This document shows positions 23,172-31,502 of a DNA stretch of 35,150 nucleotides, piece after piece. The position numbers and the translations under genes are program-made. This DNA is from Rhodococcus jostii NBRC 16295. GTDB lineage: Bacteria > Actinomycetota > Actinomycetes > Mycobacteriales > Mycobacteriaceae. Positions within the stretch are counted from its first letter, which is position 1. The number at the start of each line of letters is the position of its first letter. The notes beneath the pieces are model-generated. The model worked only from the letters and a program-made list of their open reading frames with translations. It was not told where the DNA came from and searched no databases. The stretch covers positions 1 through 35,150 of the forward strand of contig NZ_BCWY01000089.1 of NCBI RefSeq assembly GCF_001894825.1. Direction: 5' to 3'.

Positions 23172-24818
23172 TCAGACACTCACGGATACCGTCAACAACG
23201 CCGTGACCTCGCGGGCGGCGTCCACGACCTTCTCCGCCACCACGTCGATGTCGACCTCCGGTACCCGAAACCGCGGGATCGTGGCCGTCACCGATCCGGC
23301 AACGACGCCATCGACGAAGTAGGCGGCGGCGATACCGAAGGCATCGGGGATCCGCTCACCGTCACCGGCCGCCCACCCCCGGGCACGGACACCGTCCAGC
23401 TCGTCCTCGAGTTCCGCCCGGCCGCGCACGGTCCGCTCGGTGTACTGCGTCAACGCCAAACCGTCGAGGACCTCGCCGGGAAGCTCCGCAAGGATCGCCT
23501 TGCCGGCCGCCCCGGCGTGCAACGGAATATCGACCCCGGTCGCCAACCCGTAGTGCAGCGGCCGACTCCCCGGCACCACCGTGGTCAGCTGAGCATGACG
23601 GGAGCGGGAATCGAACTCCGCCACCCCGATCGTCTCACCGGTCTCGGCCGCTAAGGATGCCACGATGCCCGCGGTCACCGAAACGACACCCGCTGTGGCA
23701 CCGAGGGCCGCGGCCCAATACAGCAGCCGCGGACCCGCCACCGCCCGCTCCCCGCGCCGCAGCGCCAGGCCACACTCGAGCGCCGTCCCCAGCAGCTTGG
23801 CCGCAGTGGCCGGATTGGCCCCGATCCGACGCGCCAACGGCCGCCCCGTCGTCTCGAGTCCGGCCGGTTCGGCGACCAGCGCGGCGAGCAGGCGCTCGAA
23901 CCGCGCGACCGCCGACCCACCCTCGGACCCCGCAGTCGTCGCACTCCCGCCAGCAGACGCCACCGGCGCCGGATTCGATTCCCGCACCAGTACGGAAGAA
24001 TCCACCGGTTCCGGTGCCAACGGGAGCGCGGAGAGCCGGCGGGCGGCGTCCTGGACCTGAGGTGCGAAGCGGAGCAAGTCAGCGTCGGTGGTGTCGTACC
24101 GCGGCCGGGTCACCGAGACCGCACCCAACAGCCCCCCGAACCGGAACGGAGCCGCCACCCCGGCCGCAAGCGCGAAGTGCTGCCCGACACTGATCGCGTA
24201 GCCGGCCGCGCGGTCCTCGGCGAGAAGCCGTTCGAGACCGGCCCGGTCGGTCACCGTGTCCTCCGTGAACGCGGTCAGCGCGGCCTCATCCACCGCATCG
24301 ACACCGAGCTCGGCCAGGATGGCGCGCCCGGCGGCCCCGGCATGCAGCGGTATCACCGTTCCCGGACCGAGGTTGTAGCGCACCGGACCCGGTGCCACCG
24401 TCACCATCGCGACGAAACACCGACCGGCAGAGGGGTCGTACACCGCCAACAACGCGGTCGCATCACACGATCGCGCCAGGGTGTCGATGATCGATCGCGC
24501 ACTCCCGAGCAAAGGGTGCCGGTCGAGCAGGCGATTGGCGAGAACGCGTAACCGCGGCCCGGCGGTGTAGTTCGCGTTGGCATCCCGCGCAGCAAGCCCC
24601 TGCTCGGTCAGTCCCTGCAGGATGCGGTTGACCGTACTTCGGCTGCCGCCCAACGTTTCGGCAAGTTCACGTACACCCCACGGTGCACCGTCCGGTCGGC
24701 ACGCCAATTCGTTGAGCGTCGCCACGATCCGGTCATTGCCCGCTCCCTGAGCACGACCACGATCGGCCGTCGCACCGACGTCACCCGGCGCTCCCATCAC
24801 GTTCTTCGTGGCGCTCAT
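23172..24818 (-). CDS. Double-length (tandem) IclR-family regulator
   Basis: A 548-residue protein, about twice the usual 250. The first half has an IclR winged helix (about 30-90, VRELAETLGGSRSTVNRIL) and an effector domain with PLHAGAAGRAILAEL. After a low-complexity linker (about 275-315), a second, weaker helix-turn-helix (ARRIGANPATAAKLLGTALE) and a second effector domain with PLHAGAAGKAILAEL follow. The start at 24818 has GGAG just upstream; the frame is open to 25061. It converges with the transporter operon and has the operator TAGGACATTGTCCTA 90-104 nt upstream, so it probably represses itself, the transporter operon and whiB. Each chain could act as a built-in dimer. Confidence 0.85.
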   Translation of the reverse strand: MSATKNVMGAPGDVGATADRGRAQGAGNDRIVATLNELACRPDGAPWGVRELAETLGGSRSTVNRILQGLTEQGLAARDANANYTAGPRLRVLANRLLDRHPLLGSARSIIDTLARSCDATALLAVYDPSAGRCFVAMVTVAPGPVRYNLGPGTVIPLHAGAAGRAILAELGVDAVDEAALTAFTEDTVTDRAGLERLLAEDRAAGYAISVGQHFALAAGVAAPFRFGGLLGAVSVTRPRYDTTDADLLRFAPQVQDAARRLSALPLAPEPVDSSVLVRESNPAPVASAGGSATTAGSEGGSAVARFERLLAALVAEPAGLETTGRPLARRIGANPATAAKLLGTALECGLALRRGERAVAGPRLLYWAAALGATAGVVSVTAGIVASLAAETGETIGVAEFDSRSRHAQLTTVVPGSRPLHYGLATGVDIPLHAGAAGKAILAELPGEVLDGLALTQYTERTVRGRAELEDELDGVRARGWAAGDGERIPDAFGIAAAYFVDGVVAGSVTATIPRFRVPEVDIDVVAEKVVDAAREVTALLTVSVSV

Positions 24819-24907
24819 GGTCTCCGATCCTCTCGACAGGTCGACACCGAAGCGGTGGGCAACCGAACCCACGGCACCGTAGCGCGTCCTGACTACTCGC
24901 TCCATAT

Positions 24908-24922
24908 TAGGACATTGTCCTA
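24908..24922. promoter_or_regulatory. IclR-type operator O3 (autoregulatory)
   Basis: TAGGACATTGTCCTA, a perfect 15-bp palindrome with 7-bp arms, matching O1 except at the central base. It lies 90-104 nt upstream of the IclR-type start. Confidence 0.8.
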
Positions 24923-25097
24923 TTTTATGAGCGGAGCTACCGCGGCGCCTCCCGAGATGTCTAAGCGCGACAGATGCCACGGCGCCCATGTACCGAACCA
25001 TCACAGGCGCATTCCGATTGCCGCCCATGACTGAAGCTCGCTGACCTGCAACGGCTCGCAACGGTTTCCGTTGACGATTTCCACAACGGGGCGCTAA

Positions 25098-26078
25098 TTA
25101 ATTAAGTGTTCGCGTGGTGGGGATGTTGACGCGTTTGTCGGCGAATTGCCGCCGATACGCGGAGGGGGAGGTTGCGAATGCTGCGGCAAACCTCTGCCTG
25201 AAGGTAACGCTGCTCCCGAAGCCGCATTTCGCGGCGATGGTGTCGATTCCCCAGTCGGTTGTTTCGAGGAGGGCCCGAGCTTCTTGCAGGCGGTGTTCGA
25301 GGATCCAGCGTGCCGGGGTCGTTCCGGTGGATTGGTGAAAGTGGCGTACGAAGCTGCGTCTGCTCATTTGTGCCTGATCGGCGAGTCGGTCCACGGTGAG
25401 CGGCTCGTCGAGATGAGTGAGTGCCCATTCCTGTACTTCGGCCATCGTCGTGTCGGATATCGGCTGAGCCAGGGGGCGGTCGATGTACTGTGCCTGCCCT
25501 CCCTCCCGGTGAGGGGCAACGACCAGGCTACGGGCGATCCGGGTCGCGACGGCAGCCCCGAGGTGCTTGCGAACCAGATGTAGGCAGGCGTCGATCGCCG
25601 AGGCCGTCCCCGCCGAGGTAAGGACATCACCGTGATCGATGTAAAGCACCGAGGAGTCGACTTCACTGCCGATGCTGCGTTCAGCAAGTAAGGGCATCAC
25701 CTCCCAGTGCGTGACCGCGGAGCGGCCTGCGAGCAGGCCGGTGTCAGCGAGAGCAAAGGCACCCAGGCACAGACCCGCAATGGCAGCACCGCGGGCATGC
25801 GCGGACGTGATCGCAGTCTTCAACACATCGTTGACAGGTAGCAGGGACTGAGGCCACGAGGGGAAGACGATGATGTCGGCCCACTCGACGGTCGCCGGCC
25901 CTGCCACCTCGCCGATCGGGTATCCCTCGATCGTGCGGATGGTGCCTTCCCGATCGGACCACAACCGCGTCTGCCAGTCGGGGGCAAGCCCGAGCCGGCC
26001 CACCTCGCCGAACACCATCAACGGTGCCGCCAGGTGAAACATGGTGATGTCGTCGAACGCGTAGACCGCGATACGCAT
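25098..26078 (-). CDS. GlxA/FtrA-type regulator: DJ-1/PfpI domain with AraC HTH
   Basis: A 326-residue regulator. Residues 1 to about 165 form a DJ-1/PfpI-like domain with the elbow cysteine in AIAGLCLGAFALADTG. The C-terminal AraC domain (about 225-315) has the helix-turn-helix segment VDRLADQAQMSRRSFVRHFH and CGFGSSVTFRQRFAAAF. The start at 26078 (MRIAVYAFDD) has GGAGG 4 nt upstream. It is divergent from the isochorismatase-like gene and is probably its regulator. The effector is not known. Its stop lies in an unusual run of TAATTAATTAA (25095-25105); a small CAACGG/CCGTTG hairpin (25059-25073) follows as a possible terminator. Confidence 0.9.
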   Translation of the reverse strand: MRIAVYAFDDITMFHLAAPLMVFGEVGRLGLAPDWQTRLWSDREGTIRTIEGYPIGEVAGPATVEWADIIVFPSWPQSLLPVNDVLKTAITSAHARGAAIAGLCLGAFALADTGLLAGRSAVTHWEVMPLLAERSIGSEVDSSVLYIDHGDVLTSAGTASAIDACLHLVRKHLGAAVATRIARSLVVAPHREGGQAQYIDRPLAQPISDTTMAEVQEWALTHLDEPLTVDRLADQAQMSRRSFVRHFHQSTGTTPARWILEHRLQEARALLETTDWGIDTIAAKCGFGSSVTFRQRFAAAFATSPSAYRRQFADKRVNIPTTRTLN

Positions 26079-26218
26079 GATGCCTCCGAGGTTGGCCTGA
26101 TTCCATCGAAAGTATGCATCCATGCCACTCGTGGACGAAGCCGATGTGCCGAACACTGGGACCGGCCCGCGTCCGCACGGTGGCGCGGCGCCATCACCAC
26201 AGCTGAAGGAGAGAACTG

Positions 26219-26857
26219 ATGACCGCACCCCGCCGCGCCCTTGTCATCGTCGACGTCCAGCAGGAGTACTTCGAGGGACCACTCGAAATCCAGTACCCAC
26301 CGCGCGCGGAGTCCCTCGCCAACATCGTCAACGCTGTGGAGACTGCCACCGCGCGTGACATCCCGGTTCTCGTGGTCCAGCATCACATGCCGCAGGGCGC
26401 TCCCGTTTTCGCCGAGGGCACCGCGGGATGGTCGCTGCATCCGGAGATCGAACAGCGCATCGATCCGGCATCCAAGCGGGTGCACAAGCAGTACGGGAGT
26501 GTGTTCGCCGGAACGGATGTGGCGCAATGGCTTCACGCGCACAACGTCGACACCATCACGATCGTCGGCTACATGACCAACAATTGCGACCTCGCCACGG
26601 CAGTGGAAGCCGAAGGGCTCGGGTTCGCCACCGAAATCCTGTCCGACGCCACGGGTGCCATCGATCTCGCCAATGAGGCCGGGATGATCTCCGCTGAGTC
26701 CCTGCACACTGCACTGATGGTGCTGCTGCAGTCGAACTTTGCTGCGGTGTCGACGACCGTGCAATGGATCGAGGCATTGAGGTCGGACTCGACGCTGCCC
26801 AAGAGCAACCTGGTGCAATCCGCCCTCGACGGCCGCTCAGCGGCCGCCCTCGCCTGA
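26219..26857 (+). CDS. Isochorismatase-family cysteine hydrolase
   Basis: A 212-residue cysteine hydrolase. The catalytic triad is visible as D12 (VIVDVQQEYF), K90 (or K86; KRVHKQYGS) and C123 (IVGYMTNNCDLAT). The segment YMTNNCD, with a residue before Cys typical of amidohydrolase members, suggests a nicotinamidase- or ureidoacrylate-like amide hydrolase rather than isochorismatase itself. AAGGAGAG lies 6 nt before the ATG. Divergent from the GlxA-type regulator. Confidence 0.9.
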   Translation: MTAPRRALVIVDVQQEYFEGPLEIQYPPRAESLANIVNAVETATARDIPVLVVQHHMPQGAPVFAEGTAGWSLHPEIEQRIDPASKRVHKQYGSVFAGTDVAQWLHAHNVDTITIVGYMTNNCDLATAVEAEGLGFATEILSDATGAIDLANEAGMISAESLHTALMVLLQSNFAAVSTTVQWIEALRSDSTLPKSNLVQSALDGRSAAALA

Positions 26858-27064
26858 CGAGAACGACACGGGGAGGGCGATCGTCGGGCAGTTCCCTACT
26901 CCGCTTCATCCCCACAGTTGTCGAAAATCGATCGATATCTTTAGCCCGCTGCGGTTGTGGTCTGCTGAACTGGGGTCTTGCGATGTGGACGTTGTCTATA
27001 ACGAAGGCAACCGCCGGAACAGGGCGGCTCCCTTCGCCTGGCTGTTGTTATCGAGTTGATGCAG
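26858..27064. other. Non-coding stretch with nested hairpin
   Basis: No supported gene. A nested hairpin lies at 27002-27036 (outer CGAAGG/CCTTCG, inner CCGCC/GGCGG). It may end the isochorismatase transcript or belong to the transposon relic next to it. Confidence 0.4.
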
Positions 27065-27357
27065 TCACGTTGGAGTTGTTCGCGGATTTGTGCGGCTCGC
27101 TCGTGCGTGTCCGAGGGCGAGCGCGAGCTGGTGTCTCAGACTCGCGTTCTCCTCGGTAAGTGCCCGTATGCGGTTGTGTGCGACAGCCAGCCGAGTGTGC
27201 AAGGAATCGGTGGTCGCGCGATCCCGGGTTCGGGCTGGTGGCCGATCCGGCCGGCCTGCGGAGCGGAGCCGGATGATCTCGTCCCGCAGATCGGGTTGGG
27301 TATAGAGCCATGATCGTGAGACCCGAGCCTCGGCGGCAACGGATTCGAATGTTACTG
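27065..27357 (-). pseudogene. DUF6262-like transposon accessory protein, N-terminally truncated
   Basis: The minus strand encodes GLPVTFESVAAEARVSRSWL, YTQPDLRDEIIRLR, and a coiled-coil stretch RIRALTEENASLRHQLALALG. This fits the DUF6262 (TnpC-like) proteins found beside tyrosine recombinases of Tn554-like elements. Family members normally have about 30-40 residues before this point (an RAxxxL helix). Here the similarity begins right next to the terminator at 27360-27389, so the 5' end of the gene has been cut away. No integrase genes remain nearby. Confidence 0.6.
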
Positions 27358-27359
27358 GG

Positions 27360-27389
27360 AGGCCCGCCACGAATGGGGCGGGCCTTTTT
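27360..27389 (+). terminator. Strong intrinsic terminator
   Basis: AGGCCCGCC (27360-27368) and GGCGGGCCT (27377-27385) form a perfect 9-bp stem with an 8-nt loop, followed by TTTTT. It is the only hairpin in the window with a proper T-tract in the plus direction, and it borders the truncated DUF6262 relic. Confidence 0.75.
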
Positions 27390-27769
27390 GATTCGGGTGT
27401 CAGTCACGGTGCGGCGTGAAGTACGGGAGATCCGGGCTTTCTGCGGTCGCTCTGGCCGGTCTTGCGGGTGCCCCGTCCCCGTCGCCGTCGTTGCTCTTCC
27501 TGATCGAGGGCGACGAGTTTTTTCAGCATCTTGTGCGGCTTGTGGTCGGCTGCCGCTGCTCGCAGGTACGGGGCCGATCGAATCAGAAGGGCGCCGGCCG
27601 CGGCTCCCTTGGTCGAGCCTCTGCACTCGAACAAACCCACACTTCAGCGACCTGGCACCGGTGATCATTGGTGGGACTGGACCGTGCTGTTGCGCGGTGC
27701 TGGGTGGCCCGCCGTCCGGTGCTCGGTCAGGTCGAAGTCACTGGGCGTCTGATCGGTGACCTCGCGTAC
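27390..27769. other. Stretch without a supported gene
   Basis: Open frames exist on both strands, for example a minus-strand GTG frame at 27404-27640 with HKPHKMLKKLVALDQEEQ. No ribosome-binding site or recognisable domain supports them. It lies between two gene relics and is probably decayed sequence. Confidence 0.4.
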
Positions 27770-27949
27770 GCCTCGACAGGCCGGATCCGTGGTCGGGTCA
27801 CCCACGTTCCGACGTTCGCAACCCGGCCGGCCGCACCCGCGCCATCGTCGCCGCCTTCCGTCCGGATTCGCCTGCGGGTGGATTCGGACAGCATCGAGGA
27901 ACTGATCTGGTGTGCCGAAGCACCCGGACTTCTCCTCCCCCTGTGGTAA
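27770..27949 (+). pseudogene. HNH-like nuclease relic, copy C (3' half)
   Basis: The end reads DSDSIEELIWCAEAPGLLLP and stops at 27949, matching DDLDSIEERIRCAEAAGLPL of copy B. Just before it, in a neighbouring frame, PAGRTRAIVAAFR can be read, an internal segment that copies A and B have lost. The cysteine-rich metal-binding part is missing here. So this is the 3' half of the same gene family, frameshifted. Confidence 0.5.
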
Positions 27950-28081
27950 CCGCCGCCGGACACAGTTCCTGGCCATGGCGCGTATGACTCGCGGTCCGAC
28001 GGGTTCAGCCAAGTCGAGTTCGGGCGGCGCGGGTGCTGCCTGACGACTAAATCGACTCGTCCTCGCGAATATTGCACTGGA
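27950..28081. other. Short non-coding gap
   Basis: No gene or clear signal seen. It follows the relic and lies downstream of the converging NTF2-like gene. Confidence 0.4.
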
Positions 28082-28456
28082 TCAATCTGCTGGCTGACAA
28101 TCCGAAACGTGGTAGTGACAGATCCGCCATGCCCCGCGGTCCGCGCAGAGAAGCATCGACAGGTGGACCGGCCTTTGGCGTCCGTCGGGCTCGGTGAAGA
28201 CGATTTCGGCGATTCCACCGATGAAGTCCCCACCGATTCGATACACCGAGATGGGCTGGGCGAGAACTGTTGTGCTGGCTGGGACCTTGTCGTAGTACGC
28301 CATGATCTCGCCCTTGCCGAACAGCGGCTCGGGGCGTAGTCCTTGAAAGATCGCGTTGGCGGTGAACATGTCGGAGACCCCGCGGGCGTCGCCCCCATTG
28401 AAACGTCGCCCCCAGGCGGCCAGCACCTCAGTGAAGATTGTGTCGGCGTCACTCAC
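28082..28456 (-). CDS. NTF2-like / SnoaL-like protein
   Basis: A 124-residue small alpha+beta cone protein: EVLAAWGRRFNGGDARGVSD, MFTANAIFQG and a C-terminal strand set ending RICHYHVSDCQ. Such folds act as isomerases, cyclases or dehydratases, or as binding proteins. The ATG overlaps the stop of the SDR gene (ATGA), so it is translated with it and may act on the same metabolite. No specific reaction can be assigned. Confidence 0.8.
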   Translation of the reverse strand: MSDADTIFTEVLAAWGRRFNGGDARGVSDMFTANAIFQGLRPEPLFGKGEIMAYYDKVPASTTVLAQPISVYRIGGDFIGGIAEIVFTEPDGRQRPVHLSMLLCADRGAWRICHYHVSDCQPAD

Positions 28457-29172
28457 CGCTTGCCGCCGTCGACATCGAGCGTGATGCCGGTGGTGAAAGT
28501 GTTCTCCATTAGGAACAGTGCGGCACCCGCAAGCTCCTCTACCTCACCAGGACGGCCGATCGGAAGTGATGCTGCGACCTGCTCGCGATAGGAGCTGTGC
28601 TCGGCGTCGCTCATTCGGCGCTTGTGGGTGTCAACAGGCCCCGGTGCAAGGGCGTTGACACGTAGCGGCGCAAGCTCGATCGCTAGGGACTTGACCGTGG
28701 CCTCGACCGCACCATTGACGGCTGCGAACGCGGAATAGCCTGGGTCGACCTTGCGGTAGAGGTACCCGGAAACCAGCGTGATCGAACCGGTCTCCTTTGG
28801 GATGTGTGGCAGCGCGGCTTTGACGCTGCGGTACTGACCCCACCACTTGACCTCGAAGAAGTCCCGCATCTGTTCCTCGGTGATTTCGGTAAACGGGGCG
28901 ATTGTGATCCCTGACGCGCAGGTGAAGAGGTGGTCGATGGTGCCCACCGATGCCATGACCTCCTCAACTGCGGTGGTATCGGTGACATCGAGGACCCGAT
29001 AGTCCGCGTTGGGGCCGATCTTCTCCACTGCTGCCTTGAGGGTGTCCTCGGAACGGTCGGTCAGCACGACCGTGGCGCCGCGTTGGGCTGCGAGCTCAGC
29101 AGTGGCCAGGCCGATTCCTGCGGCCGCTCCGGTGATGACAACGGTGCTGCCGGACAGGTTGTTGTTCAACAT
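28453..29172 (-). CDS. SDR-family oxidoreductase with altered active site
   Basis: A 239-residue short-chain dehydrogenase fold. The cofactor motif TGAAAGIG (14-21) and D62 (LDV) are normal, with D39 at the end of strand 2 suggesting NAD. S135 and Y146 of the catalytic set are present, but the lysine four residues after the tyrosine is A150 (YSAFA in place of YxxxK), the catalytic Asn position reads K109 (EVKWWG), and the NNAG motif reads TCASG. A normal SDR mechanism is therefore doubtful. LAPGPVDT and the C-terminal DVDGGK are typical. It begins an operon with the NTF2-like gene. The ATG at 29172 has only a weak ribosome-binding site. A palindrome ACCGG-AA-CCGGT lies at 29230-29241. Confidence 0.85.
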   Translation of the reverse strand: MLNNNLSGSTVVITGAAAGIGLATAELAAQRGATVVLTDRSEDTLKAAVEKIGPNADYRVLDVTDTTAVEEVMASVGTIDHLFTCASGITIAPFTEITEEQMRDFFEVKWWGQYRSVKAALPHIPKETGSITLVSGYLYRKVDPGYSAFAAVNGAVEATVKSLAIELAPLRVNALAPGPVDTHKRRMSDAEHSSYREQVAASLPIGRPGEVEELAGAALFLMENTFTTGITLDVDGGKR

Positions 29173-29516
29173 CTATTTCAACCGATCTCTGGGTGTAGTG
29201 ATGGATTAGTTCTTCGTATTTGGGCTCAGACCGGAACCGGTTTGTCGCTGTCCGCGATTGCGTGACTGGCATCACCGATTGTTTCTGGGTTGTGACGCCA
29301 CATCTTGTTCCCAGACGAACAAAAGTTGGACCGGGGCGAACCGGCGCGCGTGGGGCGGCCTACGCGCAGAAGGTTGACGCTTCTCTCTACTCACAGGTCG
29401 CGTCAAAAGATTCGTGAGATATGTTTTGCGAGGGGATCGAATGTCTCTGGTCTTGGGCCGGACGAATGGTTTCGGGTCGTCATTCCAGGTCTTGCCCCAT
29501 GCGCGCAGTGGTCGGC
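29173..29516. other. Promoter region and low-G+C stretch without gene
   Basis: Contains the ACCGGAACCGGT palindrome (29230-29241), about 60 nt upstream of the SDR gene and a possible operator. The rest is lower in G+C than the surroundings, and I see no gene in it. Confidence 0.4.
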
Positions 29517-29726
29517 TTACTGGGACGCGGCGCTCGACTCGGCCTGTCCATCTCTCAACGGACGAGAACTGAAGTCCCCTTGCTGTTCGGCTGCCATGAT
29601 TAGCCATCTCGTAGTGGCTCGCGCGATAGCGATATCTGTAAGCATGCGCTGGATCGTCTCTATGACACCGCGGGGTGTCAGCAGTCTGGCGATTGCGATC
29701 GCAGCATGAAAGATGAGTGCGGGCAT
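29517..29726 (-). CDS. Small hypothetical protein (69 residues)
   Basis: An open frame beginning MPALIFHAAIAIARLLTPRG, with the good ribosome-binding site GGAAGG 8 nt before the ATG. The first 20 residues are mildly hydrophobic, the middle (VIETIQRMLTDIAIARATTR) could be an amphipathic helix, and the tail is polar. I do not recognise it. It lies downstream of the aldehyde dehydrogenase, past a terminator hairpin, so it would need its own promoter. Confidence 0.4.
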   Translation of the reverse strand: MPALIFHAAIAIARLLTPRGVIETIQRMLTDIAIARATTRWLIMAAEQQGDFSSRPLRDGQAESSAASQ

Positions 29727-29781
29727 TTATCGAACCTTCCAGGTTTTCGGCGAGGTCCCGAGTTGAGGATGGCCGACACCT

Positions 29782-29824
29782 GGGCGACCACTGCGGGCGG
29801 CTACGTCCGCGGCGGTGGTCGCCC
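29782..29824. terminator. Terminator hairpin after the aldehyde dehydrogenase
   Basis: GGGCGACCAC (29782-29791) and GTGGTCGCCC (29815-29824) form a perfect 10-bp stem with a G+C-rich loop, 53 nt past the aldehyde dehydrogenase stop. Confidence 0.6.
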
Positions 29825-29876
29825 GGGCTCACGCTATGGATGGCCGGACCACGCGTCGGTCCCATCGTCGCGATCG

Positions 29877-31349
29877 CTACAACACGATCGTGACGGCCTT
29901 CTCTTCCGTGTTGGCGAGGATGCCGCTCCAGCCCAGCTCGCGTCCGACGCCGCTGGTCTTCATGCCGCCCCAGGGGAGGGCGGGATCCAATGCTGCCCAC
30001 CCGTTCACCCACACCGCCCCGGCGCGGACCCGGCCGGCGAGGATATGGGCGCGGGAGACGTCTCGGGTCCAGATGCTCGCGGCGAGCCCGTACTGGGTCT
30101 GGTTCGCCAGGCGGATCGCCTCGGCCGGATCGTCGAAGGGGATCACGGTGCCGACGGGGCCGAAGATCTCCTCGCGGGCGATGGTCATGTCGTTGGTCGC
30201 GTCGGCGAAGATCGTGGGCCGCACGAAGTAACCCGGACCTTGATGGCGGGCGCCGCCGGCGGCCAGCCGTGCACCCTCGTCAGTACCGATGGTGACGTAG
30301 CGCAGGACGGTGTCCCGCTGCTTGGCGTTCACCAGGGCCCCCATCGTCGTGGCCGGGTCGAACGGGTCGCCGAGCACCTGCGCGTCGGCCGCCGCCGCAA
30401 GACCGTCGACGACCGCACCGTACAACGATCGGTGCACCAGGACGCGGGTGCCGGCAGCGCACGTCTCGCCCTGGTTGAAGAACAAGCCCATTGCAGTGCC
30501 ATTGATCGCCGCTTCGAGATCGGCGTCGTCGAGGATGATCTGCGGGGACTTGCCGCCCAGCTCCAGCGTGACGCGCTTGACGGTCTTCGCCGCGCGCTCC
30601 TGGATGAGGCGACCGACGGCGGGGCTGCCGGTGAAGCTGATCTTGTCGACGTCGGGGTGTTCGACGAGCGCGTTCCCGGCCACCGCCCCGTCCCCGGGCA
30701 CGATGTTCACCGTTCCAGGCGGGAGGCCGGCCTCCGCGAGCAGGCGACCGAGGTGCAGGATCGACAGCGGCGCCGCCTCGGGCGGCTTGATCACCACGGT
30801 GTTCCCTGCGGCCAGGGCGGGGGCGAGCTTCCAGCCGGTGATCATCAGTGGCGTGTTCCAGGGGATGATCGCCCCGATGACGCCGACCGGCTCGCGCACG
30901 CTGTACGAGTGGGTGGGCTTGCCGAAGTAGCCAGCGGTGGGAATTGCCTGACCGGTGATCTTGTCGGCCCAGCCGGCGAAGTGACGAAAGGTGGCGGCCG
31001 CGTTGGGGATATCGAGCATTGTCGGCTGTCCGACCGGCTTGCCGATGTCGAGTGCCTCGAGCCGGGCGAGGAGATCGCCGTCACGCTCGATCAGGTCGGC
31101 GATCCGGTTCAGGACCTTGCCGCGGTCGATCCCGCTCCACGAACCCCATTCACCGTCGAGTTGGCCGCGGGCAGCACGCACCGCGTCGTCCACGTCCGCG
31201 GCGGTGCCGTCGGCGATATCCGCCAGGGGTTCCTCGGTGGCCGGATTGAGGTTGACGAAGGTGCCGGCGCTGCTCGGACGCCACCGGCCTCCGATGAAAA
31301 GCTCGGTGGCGAACTGAGTATCGACCGAATGGTCGGCTGACATGGTCAC
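29877..31349 (-). CDS. NAD(P)-dependent aldehyde dehydrogenase
   Basis: A 490-residue aldehyde dehydrogenase that oxidises an aldehyde to its acid. The general base is in VTLELGGKSPQIIL (Glu) and the catalytic Cys in FNQGETCAAGTRVLVH. The N169-type motif IIPWNTPL and the cofactor stretch SFTGSPAVGRLI are present. GTG 31349 is preferred as start because AAGGAG lies 7-8 nt upstream; ATG 31343 is two codons further on. It is divergent from an AraC-type gene, which precedes a nitroalkane-oxidase-like gene. An aldehyde product of that enzyme would be a fitting substrate, but this is inference. Confidence 0.93.
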   Translation of the reverse strand: MTMSADHSVDTQFATELFIGGRWRPSSAGTFVNLNPATEEPLADIADGTAADVDDAVRAARGQLDGEWGSWSGIDRGKVLNRIADLIERDGDLLARLEALDIGKPVGQPTMLDIPNAAATFRHFAGWADKITGQAIPTAGYFGKPTHSYSVREPVGVIGAIIPWNTPLMITGWKLAPALAAGNTVVIKPPEAAPLSILHLGRLLAEAGLPPGTVNIVPGDGAVAGNALVEHPDVDKISFTGSPAVGRLIQERAAKTVKRVTLELGGKSPQIILDDADLEAAINGTAMGLFFNQGETCAAGTRVLVHRSLYGAVVDGLAAAADAQVLGDPFDPATTMGALVNAKQRDTVLRYVTIGTDEGARLAAGGARHQGPGYFVRPTIFADATNDMTIAREEIFGPVGTVIPFDDPAEAIRLANQTQYGLAASIWTRDVSRAHILAGRVRAGAVWVNGWAALDPALPWGGMKTSGVGRELGWSGILANTEEKAVTIVL

Positions 31350-31502
31350 GCTAGGTCTCCTTGGGGCGGGTGTTTTTGCGGCCTTGTAGGCCGACTGGCG
31401 AACCGTGCCTAGCCGCCCTCGAGGCCTCCAGCCCCATCGTGCGCCGGGTCGAACACGGTGTCTTGTAACGCAGCGCAGAGCCTGTGTGACGTGGACGCAC
31501 TC

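Noticed and set aside
25095..25105. TAATTAATTAA run
   Set aside because: Striking in a G+C-rich genome, but it just forms the stop of the GlxA-type gene with stops in other frames; no further evidence of function.
27002..27036. Nested hairpin as an integron attC site
   Set aside because: No attC core sites or integrase nearby; an ordinary terminator or relic hairpin is simpler.
27404..27640. Possible 78-codon gene on the minus strand
   Set aside because: Partly protein-like, but GTG start without ribosome-binding site and within decayed sequence; not supported enough to list as a gene.
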